DNA of 64,000 bases from Osmanthus fragrans (Eukaryota; Streptophyta; Magnoliopsida; Lamiales; Oleaceae). Under the pieces are notes generated by a model that had not been told where the DNA came from, did not search any database, and saw only the letters and a program-made list of their open reading frames with translations. The translations under genes and the position numbers were made by a program. The DNA lies in assembly GCA_019395295.1 (NCBI GenBank), contig CM033342.1:15620199-15684198 (forward strand), in the 5' to 3' direction. Of this stretch, positions 55,313-64,000 are shown in pieces (within the stretch, counting starts at the first letter, position 1; each line of letters starts with the position of its first letter).

Positions 55313-58300
55313 ATGTCTGAAATAGATACACCTATTCCTTGGTATTCTAAAAACCAGAATTATTTGATGAATTTTTTTAAGAGATGGGAAATGAAGTTAC
55401 GATTTTATTTGAAAACTCTTAAAGTGGGCGATGCTATTGAATCTGATAAACCTGTAGCTGCAATTACTGATAAGCCTACTGCTAAAGAAAAAAGAAGACT
55501 TAGCTAGGTGGGAACATAAGGATTATATGTGTGTAGAAATTACATGCTGAATTGTCTTACTTTATATGATGTTTACTAGTTGTGTAAATTTGCTAAAGAA
55601 TTATGGAATTCCTTTGAAGAGAAATATGTTACCGAAGATGCTGGAACTAAGAAGTTTATCGTGGAAAATTGTCTAGAATTTAAAATGGATGACATTCGAA
55701 TGGTGATTAGTCAAGTCGAAGAGTTACAGATTATCATTCATGAAATTATTACTTAGGGATATAAAATCTGTGAGAGTTTTCAAGTATTTGCTATTATTGA
55801 AAACTATCACCTGCGTGGAAAGAATATAAAAACAGTTTGATGCATAAAAGGAAAGAGATGTCTTTAGAAAATCTTATTATTAGGATTAGAATTGAGGAAG
55901 ACAATAGGATGAAAAAACGTAGGGAGAGACCAGATCTGGGTTCATTAAAGGAAATTTTGGTGGTAAACATTTTGTTAAACTTTACCAAGGGTTAGAACTT
56001 TAAGGACAGAAACAAGGGAATGAAATTCGTAAGGAAGAACAATCGGTCTAAACCTCAATTTAAAAATAAAACTGTTGGTGACTATTGTATTTGTGGACCA
56101 CTTTGCAAAGGACTGCATACATAGTAAATGAAAAGTTGTGAAGAATCAAACACATGTAGTAGATGAAGGAAATTTCTCTGCTATGATGACAAAAGTTAAT
56201 CTAGTAAGTAACATGACAAACTGATGTGTAGATTCTGGAGCTACTAAGCACATTTGCTGCACGAGTAGGGTTGGCAATGGGGTGGGAGACTGGGTTGGCA
56301 ACGGGGCAGGTTGAGGCCCCCCCCTCGCCGAGCATTTTCCCGCCACGTACTCACCTCGTTACTCGTTTAAGGTAAGGCGACGTGTGAAAATGCCCAGTTT
56401 ACGTATCTTTTTTTTAATAGTTTTTGATAATTCATTTTATTGCCCCCATTCATTCAAGTAAGACAATAATGTAGTTATTAAATTTTTTTAATTAATTCAT
56501 TCATTTTTAAAAGTTAAATTATTCGAATATATTTGGTAAATTAAAGTTTTTATTGTTTATCATATTCTTTAGATAATCTTAGTTGCTATCTTCTAATAGA
56601 ATTAATAAAATTTCATGGAATTTCTTCATTTAAAGTATTGAATTCTTAAAAAAAAGGACAGGACGGGGCACGGCCCTGTTACCCGTATGTACCCCGTACT
56701 TGCCTTGGGGCAAAATTCCCTACCTCGTAACCAACCCGATTACTCGATTAAGCAGGTATTGAGTTTGATGGGTATTTTTGCCATCACTATGCACGAGCTG
56801 TCATTTTTTTTTTCATTCACTGTTGTTAGTGATGGAGAATGCTTTTTCCTCTAAGATCACGAGAAAAAGAAACCAGGACACTTAGATTTACTTGCGAAAA
56901 TGTCCTTAGTTTGAAAGATATCCTTTATGTACCCGAAAATGTCCTTAATTTGGATTTATCTTAGTCAAAAACAGATTTATGATTGTATTTAAGAGTGGTC
57001 AAATTGTACTATCTAAGGATGATTCCTTTGTTGGAAAATTGTATGTTGATGAGAGTTTGTTTAAACTCACTATTTCTGTGATTAATAATAAATCATCTAC
57101 TTCTTTTGTTACTTGCTGGATTCTTATTATTTGTGGCATGTTAGATTTGGACATGCTAATATAGCTTCTATTAAAAAATTAATGAGACAGAAAACATTTC
57201 CAAGACTGATAATTTTTCAAATAAAAAATGTGAAACTTGTGTTGAATCTATGTTAGAAAACCATTTCCTCATGTTGATAGAACTACTTCAGTTTTAAGTT
57301 TAATACATTATGATTTATGTGATTTAAAAGGATATGTCACTTGGGTGGAAATAAATATTTTTTTCACTTTCATTGACGAATATACTTGAAATTGTTACAT
57401 TTATCTTCTTAAGAGCAATGATGAAAGTTATTCAAAATTTATTTTATATAAAACTTAAGAAGAAAATCAGCTAGACAAAACTATTAAAATTTTAAGATTT
57501 GATAGGGGATGAGAGTACACTAGTAATTTTTACAAATTTTGTGTCAATAATGGTATTATTCATGAGACTACTCCACCTTGTTCTCCCAAATCTAATTGGT
57601 ATAGCTGAAAGGAAAAATAGAATTCTTAAGGATATGGTCACTTTAATGTTAAACTCTTATGGATTACCTTTTAACCTGTGGGGAAGCCCTTCTTACTACA
57701 TGTTATATCCTTAATAGAATTCTCAGCAAGAAAAATAATAAGTCCTTTTATAAAATGTAGAAGGGTAGAACACCTTCATATAAATATCTTAAAGTGTGAG
57801 TGTGTTTAGCTAAAGCTTATCTTCCAGCACTAAAAGAGAACTAAACTTGATCTGAAGCTGTTGATTGTGTTTTTAGGCTATGATCTTCATAGTAATGCCT
57901 ACATATATTTAGTCATTGACTCTAAAAATAATTTTTTTGATAAGAATACAATTTTTGAAACTAGAGATGCTGAATCTTTTGAAAATAGATTTCCTTTTAA
58001 AGAAAAATTTGCATGACCAAGTAGCTCTGTTAGTGTTTTTTTCTAGAGTTAGAGAGGAGCCTGCTGAATTGAAGGAAGCTATAAATAGCAAATATGATCC
58101 AATTATGTCTAATAATACTTGAGAGTTAGTAAACTTACCTCGATGATGTAAGAAAATTGGGTGTAGATGGTTGTTCAAGAAAAAAAACTTCAACTTGATA
58201 GTTTGATTGATAAGTTTAAAGTAAGACTTTTAGCTAAAGGTTATAAGCAAAAAAAAAAAAAAGGATTTGACTTCTTTGATGCTTCTTCACTTGTTACTAG

Positions 58301-58340
58301 GATTACCTCTATTTGGATGTTAATAGTGATTGCTTCTGAA
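55313..58340 (+). pseudogene. Ty1/copia gag-pol relic, truncated within RT
   Basis: It opens at ATG 55313 with a copia gag start (RWEMKLRFYLKTLKVGD). Later pieces in shifting frames read LWNSFEEKYVTEDAGTKKF, IVENCLEFKMDD and MSLENLIIRIRIEEDNR. A damaged zinc knuckle and the protease motif VDSGATKHIC (about 56228) follow, and the protease is split by a hAT MITE. Beyond it are the pre-integrase segment (VLSKDDSFVGKLYVDESLFK), integrase pieces (GIAERKNRILKDMVTLMLNS) and the start of reverse transcriptase (LLAKGYKQ and FDFFDASSLVTRITSI). It stops near 58340, where minus-strand retroelement sequence begins. Numerous stops and frameshifts make it an old, inactive copy. Confidence 0.82.
56266..56789. 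mobile_element. hAT MITE in the copia relic (524 bp)
   Basis: The ends TAGGGTTGGCAATGGGG and (reverse complement of the right end) TAGTGATGGCAAAAATACCC are flanked by a perfect 8-bp duplication TGCACGAG (56258-56265 and 56790-56797). The TAGGGNTGGCAA terminus is common in plant hAT elements. GC-rich ends contrast with the AT-rich middle. Confidence 0.88.
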
Positions 58341-59743
58341 AAATCGGAGATTCGACCCAACTACACCCAGAGGGGGGTGATTAAGTGTAAATGCGGATTT
58401 AAAATTTAATTAACATGCAACAAGTCACAAGTTAATTATGTTTAGGTGATTAATCAAACACTTCAGTTTATCCTAGCTTGAACAACCGCACTACTGAAAG
58501 TAATAACTAAAGCAGTAAACAACACAAAATTGTTCACGGAGAAACCAACGTGGAAAAAATTTCGGGCGCTTTGCCAGTCAAGAATCCACTATAAACTATA
58601 TTATAAACTTACAAACCACCAGCAAAGTTGACGACACACGCCTTGTTATCTCCTGTCTGAAGTTTGAAGCAGCTCTCCTGAAATGTGTACACGAACACCA
58701 ATCCTAGCTCTTCTTGCAGTTTATCTCCTATAGATCCACCAAGAACTCCTCGTTCTTGAGTTTGTTCCTTGATCTTCACAGCCAGCCAAGTTGACGACAC
58801 AATCTTCATGACAGATCCAAGTAAAGAATGGGCACCCGTGTATTTGATTAAAGGTTTTGATGTTTTTAATCGAAAGGGCACATATGATGAATTGATTGAA
58901 CTTGATGAATGTTTAGCTCTTGAGAGAATAAGTGTTTTCTCTTAAATGTATATTGTTCAATCTCTTGTTCCCGAATGCACAACACCTCCTTTATATGTTG
59001 GACGAATATGATAACTTTGGCTAATAAAAATCTCTCTAAATCGCGAATTAGGTCAGGCCGTAAAACTTTCGCTCGAGCGAGGGCCCTGTCGGGGAAGGTC
59101 AAGCACTAGATGTTCTGTTTCATCCACTCAAGCATGACTCCCGCGGACATCTAGCGAAAATGCGACGAGTTTCCTTCGTGCTCCAAATTTGGATCCCGAA
59201 CCCTACGCTATACAACCAACTATGAAACTTTACAATTAAGTCCTTAAACTTTCTAAAATTTTCAAGTTGGTCCTTTTGTTCACAGAATAGCCAATTATAA
59301 TAATCTAACACTAAAAAAACTCCCCATTTGGCATTCTGTGACAAAATCAATTACAAGGCAAAAATTCAGCCAAAAAAAACTAAGTCCAATTATCATCTGA
59401 ATGTAGCTTCCACTTTGTTCAACCTGTATCTTGAAATCAAAACTCACACACCCAGTGTAAAAGCACGTGATACAGGAAATAAGCAATAAAGTACTTGGAA
59501 GCTTACACGCATAAACAATCAAATAAGCATGCTTGTTTGAGATGCAATATTAATGCTAATCAAAACACCATATACGCATTAATACCACAAAATATCAAAA
59601 CTCAAACAACTATGCATAAAGTGAAACACAAATGCAATGATAACATGCTCTATATCAGTGCATGATATGCAATGCACATGTAAAGCACAAGCTCCCCCTT
59701 ACTGCAAACTCACTTGAAGTTAAAAACAGTAGGTAAATGTATC

Positions 59744-60007
59744 TATGTCTCTCCCCAACAACCCCAAAAGACATATATATATATAATGAAAGCACAATAA
59801 TGTCTTAAACATAGTATCTATGTCTCTCCCCAACGACCTCAAACGACATAAGACATAAGTATGTATGTCATATCAATGAAAATCACGTCAAATGTCAAAC
59901 AATATCTATGTCTCTCCCCAACGACCCCAACAGACATATATCAAAAGCGTACATATGAATAAGTAACCAATTATTTATGTCTCATCCCATCGACCCTAAA
60001 AGACAAG
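59744..60007. repeat. Four spaced 32-bp hairpin repeats
   Basis: Units start at 59744, 59819, 59907 and 59976. Each reads TATGTCTCTCCCCAACGACC followed by CAAAAGACATA or a variant. The outer arms TATGTC and GACATA are inverted, so each can form a hairpin with a C-rich loop. Spacing is 69-88 bp. Confidence 0.85.
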
Positions 60008-60313
60008 CATGCATATGATAATGTAGCTGCTCAAGGACACATGCCAAAATTAAATAAATCTCCCCCTCACTATAAAATCTCTTTCCCTTTTTTTCACAAA
60101 TGGTGAAGGGAAAAGATAACCAAGGCAAGGCAATGGGAGATAACAGCAAAGCAAATAGCGTAAAGAACAGCCCAAAGAAATGAAGCAAAATCACTTCATA
60201 AATAACTAGAGTTTGGTACAAAATGAGTGAATACATCAAAAACCTACCACAACTCTAGTAAAGCAAAAAAGAATCAGATTCCACTACTAGATATCTAGCC
60301 CTAAACTACGAAG

Positions 60314-61480
60314 CTAGAGCGTCATCCTCATCAGTAGCATCAGAATCATCACTCCCCGCATCCCAATGATCACACATCTATCCCAGATGGTGCTGAAGAT
60401 ATGCCACATCTCCCCGTAAGTTAGTGAAATCAGCCGAGTCTGAGTCATCTCGGCTAGCAACCGAGCCTGCTGGCTAACCAAAATAGACATCTGGCCTATC
60501 AAGGCGGCCATGGAGTCAACCAAAGAAGAAGCAAGAGGGGCTGGAGTAGAAGAAGAGGATGAGATATCAGAAGGAGGGACGGTCGAAGGACCACTAAGAA
60601 GATCACCTATAGGATCAACCGGCGCTGCAGAATCAGCAGGTTCGGCCGGAGAAAAAGCAGAAGCAAAAGCAGAAGTAGAAGCAGAAGCAGAAGGAGCATG
60701 AGATCGACTCTGTGACATGGTCGCATGACCAATATGATGACCTATGTGACAAGAAGGACCCTCGGGAAAAGTGACACCAAGGGCCATGACCAGACAGTGT
60801 ATAAGACAAGCATAAGACAGACCTATCCTACGGCTAGGGTCGCGAAAAAATGCAGAATATGCTGACAAAGGAAAGTAAGAAGGTCAATGAAATCACCATG
60901 CACAAGAGCATAGAGAAATCTAGCCCGATCGGACGGTAGAGAAAAAGTATGTCCGACTGGCCATAGGTTCATGCACAAAATGCGCAACAGAACCTGGCGA
61001 TCAGTATGCAGTGATCCAGTGCGAACCGCAGTGGACCCCCCTAAATACGGAGTGTCAAACAGAGTGGAATACACAAAAGTATCAGAAGGACCGGTCTCGA
61101 CTGAAAGATAAGGATATATGGGGTGAAGAACCTTAGGAATATGCAGAGACTTGGCGAGAACATCGGGTGTAATCTTAAGGGTACGACCTCTAAGGTAGAC
61201 TCTGAAAGCAGTATCATGGACCTCGTGAATGTTCGGGTAGAACTCACGAACCAAGAGACTCGATGGAGTAACCAACCCGGTCAACAAAGAATCCCAGCCC
61301 CGAGAAGTAAATATCGGGAGGAAGATCAGAAAGGATTACCTCATGCTCCACTAAGATAGGGCGGCGTGAGAACTGGGAAGTGAATACCTCAAAAGCAGTA
61401 GAGGATAAAAATCGGGCTCGGCTGAAGGAAGATGAACCACTGCCCTGCTGCGCTGCGGTCCTAGATCTCTTCGGCGGCAT
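60314..61480 (-). pseudogene. Envelope-like / putative plant transposon protein
   Basis: Read downward from ATG 61480: MPPKRSRTAAQQGSGSSSFS, then ARFLSS...SRRPILVEHEVIL. A frameshift near 61300 leads into SLLVREFYPNIHEVHDTAFR and VYLRGRTLKITPDVLAKSL. A second frameshift at a T6 run near 60848 is followed by RRIGLSYACLIHCLVMALGV. The tail is Ser/Ala/Pro-rich (60700-60540) and then helical. The domain order (basic start, VREFY and RGR motifs, low-complexity tail) is that of the protein often annotated 'putative plant transposon protein' or envelope-like in plant retroelements. The role is not established. No clear membrane anchor is seen. Confidence 0.65.
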
Positions 61481-63624
61481 CTGTGAAATGGTTGTAGAAC
61501 AAACATGTCAAGAGATGCAACGAAGAAGGAGATAGACCACAAGATACAGCAACACACTCAAATGCAAAGAAATGCGTGAAATGATACACCATGGAGGCAT
61601 GTTCGCAAAATGATGTAAAAATGTCAAATATGTCATGAAATGACCAAAACGTGCAAAGCGTGACGTGGTGCAGCGACATCAAGGCACCGCGACGCAGTGT
61701 GACTTTCATGTCACGATGCAAAATTCAATACAGATCAACTCAAAAATGAGACATAGGAGGATAAACATGATCACGGCATGAAGTATGACTCGTGTGTGCA
61801 AAATTGTTGCCAAAATCACACGAAAATCCCAATGAGGCATTTTAACGAACATGTGGCGGGCACTATAAAAATGTGATGTACAGAGCAATTCAAGCCCAAC
61901 CAAGCTAAACCAATCACCCACAATGCATAACCTATATCCGAACATCGAATTTGATAACAAATATCACAAAAAAGGAGCAAAAATGGGTACCAAATCCATG
62001 CCCAAAGTCATGAACTCGAAATTTGAAATCAATGTCAAAAACGAATCAAAACGTGTTATAAATGGTGCAAACCCAATCAACACATCATATATGAATCCAA
62101 ATGCATCAATGTACGAAAGAAATTATGCTAAAGATCAATCAAAGCACGAAATCCCCAAAAATTTCGAAAACTACGATTTTGGGTTTTACCTTTGAAATTC
62201 GACGAAATGGATGACATTTTTGATGTTAATGAACTTCAAAATGGATGCACAACCTTCGAAATATATTATAATGCAAAAAAGTGATAGTGGTGGAATCGAG
62301 TTGACAGAAAAAAGTCATGAAAAATGGCGAAAATGAGGCTCCAGTCGCGTAATATAAATAGACTTCGCTCGAGTGAGAGTCTAGCGAAGGTCGACCGAAA
62401 GTAATCTGTAAATGTCGCTCGACCGCTAGTCAAGCGAAATACGAGTGAAAATTCAAATTTCAAAAATAGCACCAGACTTTTGAAATATTCATTTTTAAGC
62501 ACAGTTTTCAAATATTGAGCACATTTTCCAAGACTTTCAAAACTAGCGATTTTTCTTTCAAAAACAATATAGCATGCACTTCAACATGTTGGTCAACGAA
62601 AAAATGCAGTTGATCACAAATATGGAAAATTTAAGAACGCAAGTGCTACCCCCACACACATGAAACAAATTTGACTGGAGTAAATTGTATATGTGACTCA
62701 AGTGTGTAATGTGTCACTATTTCCAAATAAAACAGACTCCAAACTTTAAATTTGTGAGAAGAGACAGGGAAAATCACTATCAATAGCTCTATTCCCCTAC
62801 TTATGAAAGTCAAACTTTTTAGCACATTAGGACCTATACATGAAGTTCGTTTGCTAATATGTCAATTATTGCTCCCCCTATCTTTGAGCATATATATGCT
62901 CAAAATTTATTTATTTTCAATAGCTCATAATTTTTCATGTTAAGTGCAAGTTCTAATTCATTGAGCAACTAAGATGACTCATGTAGCGAGCGTTAGGTCG
63001 GTTATCCAAAGTCAGATGACCATAGGCACCAGGTATAGAGATACCCTTCAAACTTAATTGCTCGAGTCAAATAGCCTCGAAGAAGAACATTAAGATATGA
63101 GTGTAACAATTTTACAAATAGGGGGTATGAATATAAACTAAGGTCTAACCAAATAGTCAATTCATGTTCAGAGTCACCCTATCAACAAGTGACACCCATC
63201 TCAAATCTCACATATGCGGTCTAGACCTATTTACATAGTCATAATGTGTGCAGTGCAGGGTGTACATGACGAAATATATACCAAATACTCCACAAAAATT
63301 CAAAGTCATGTGATCAGAATTGAACTATTTATCTAATCAATGAATATTCGATCACAGCGTGCATTATCAAGTATAACGCACATAATGCAGTAGTCCACAC
63401 AAACGATTTTTTTTTGTTTTTCAATTTTTCAATGTTTTTGGATTTTTCATATATCAAAAAACATTAAAAGCACACAAAACAAAAACAAAAACAAAATATC
63501 AAGCACTCAAAAATACACAAGAAAAAACAAAATACACAAAAGCAAGTAAAACACTCATGATGTAGAATGAATGCAACAATGCATATATGATATGTTCAAT
63601 GCGTGCAGATCCCCAAGAATGGGA
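61481..63624. other. Untranslated retroelement sequence between gag and the envelope-like ORF
   Basis: No recognisable pol domain on either strand, although RT and integrase would be expected here in a complete element. It includes GCTCGAGTGAGAG and GTCGCTCGACCGCTAGTCAA around 62366-62440 and A-rich stretches near 63470-63550. Confidence 0.45.
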
Positions 63625-64000
63625 TCAATGGGGTACATAAGCACCAGTGACGTATCCATGATCGAGAACAGATTTCTTGACCCACGTCTTCCTAGTATTC
63701 GAGGTAGAATTAGTCAATTTAGAGATCATCTCAGTCAATTGAACAACCTGATTGGAAAGATAATTGACCTGACTAGGAATATCCTGATTTCTCTCTCTAC
63801 GCACAAACTGACGACACATCGGTCTAATGTGACCCAAAGCTCCACAGTGATGGCATGTAGGTATAAACCTAGGCCCAAACATGTGAGGTGACTGATAATG
63901 ATTTTGAGGACCATAATTCCTACAAGACCTACGAATCATCTGTCCCTTACCTTTAAGATCAGGATTTTTAGCAAAGTGTGGCTGAGTGGAAGCCGGAATG
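63625..64000 (-). CDS. Copia-type gag C-terminus with zinc knuckle (partial)
   Basis: The minus-strand frame is open from the window end through RRSCRNYGPQNHYQ to CHHCGALGHIRPMC, a canonical C-X2-C-X4-H-X4-C nucleocapsid knuckle. It continues with VNYLSNQVVQLTEMISKL and TRKTWVKKSVLDHGYVTGAY and a stop at 63625. In complete copia/SIRE-type elements the protease would follow soon after; here it does not. The N-terminal capsid part lies outside the window. Confidence 0.7.
   Translation of the reverse strand, partial: IPASTQPHFAKNPDLKGKGQMIRRSCRNYGPQNHYQSPHMFGPRFIPTCHHCGALGHIRPMCRQFVRRERNQDIPSQVNYLSNQVVQLTEMISKLTNSTSNTRKTWVKKSVLDHGYVTGAYVPH

Larger units (their letters stand above)
58341..64000 (-). 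mobile_element. Retroelement with gag zinc knuckle and envelope-like ORF, no pol visible (extends past window)
   Basis: From the copia break onward, coding signals are on the minus strand: a gag zinc knuckle at the window end and an envelope-like/'plant transposon protein' ORF at 61480-60314. The junction segment ACCCAGAGGGGGGTGATTAA with CACGGAGAAACCAACGTGG is typical of plant copia LTRs. The CGCTCGAGCGAG motif near 59070 and its variant near 62366 may mark two LTR copies, but I could not align them. The limits and whether this is one element or two remain open. Confidence 0.5.

Noticed and set aside
59744..60007. CRISPR-like array
   Set aside because: The genome is plant nuclear, the four units vary, spacers are uneven and there are no cas genes.

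Overview
The window is plant nuclear DNA, most likely from a eudicot. The evidence is a spliced GT-AG gene for mitochondrial TIM44, AT-rich intergenic DNA, and chromovirus, Tat/Athila-like, copia, CACTA, MULE, hAT, Harbinger-type MITE and TRIM elements. I see no bacterial, phage or organellar genes and no tRNA or rRNA genes. The only host gene I support with confidence is the 5' half of TIM44 (1-4374, minus strand). Almost everything else is transposable-element sequence, much of it nested with readable target-site duplications (TSDs).

Layout. 1-4374: TIM44 exons 1-6, with a 1.5 kb non-autonomous LTR element in intron 2. 4375-8036: intergenic DNA with a small TIR-like element, short tandem repeats and possible relic exons. 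8046-13519: a long-TIR Mutator-like element (9-bp TSD) containing a Harbinger-type MITE, a 0.5 kb TIR element and a second MULE (10524-12793, 10-bp TSD). That second MULE carries a broken, truncated transposase and has its own MITE. 14400-15977: a solo LTR (TSD TGGAT).

16905-39597: one old Tat/Athila-like retroelement whose two LTRs were both invaded. Its 5' LTR holds a Tekay-like solo LTR (18720-31453, TSD ACTAG). That solo LTR in turn holds another solo LTR (19041-20725, TSD CTCAT), a full-length but mutated Tekay-type chromovirus (21720-30446, minus strand) and a TRIM. Its 3' LTR holds a young 3.5 kb non-autonomous LTR element (35806-39331, TSD GTTTT) with a 511-codon ORF joining gag to an integrase C-terminal tail.

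39617-40955: a Pack-MULE (9-bp TSD) that captured part of a TCP transcription-factor gene and was later hit by a hAT MITE. 41919-51952: a 9 kb CACTA element with decayed transposase genes, lacking its left terminus, flanked on both sides by the same 515-517 bp of DNA. It encloses a possible pararetrovirus-like remnant. 51953-55300: non-coding DNA with minisatellite and microsatellites. 55313-58340: a decayed copia gag-pol fragment with a hAT MITE in it. 58340-64000: minus-strand retroelement sequence with an envelope-like/'plant transposon protein' ORF and, at the window end, a gag zinc knuckle with no pol between them.

There is no multi-gene host pathway here. What works together is the transposon community. 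Autonomous-type genes (MULE transposase, CACTA Tnp2, chromovirus pol) are all visibly broken, while several non-autonomous derivatives keep clean ends and TSDs, implying mobilisation in trans by copies elsewhere. All identifications come from reading motifs, splice sites, repeats and TSDs by eye; no database search was run.
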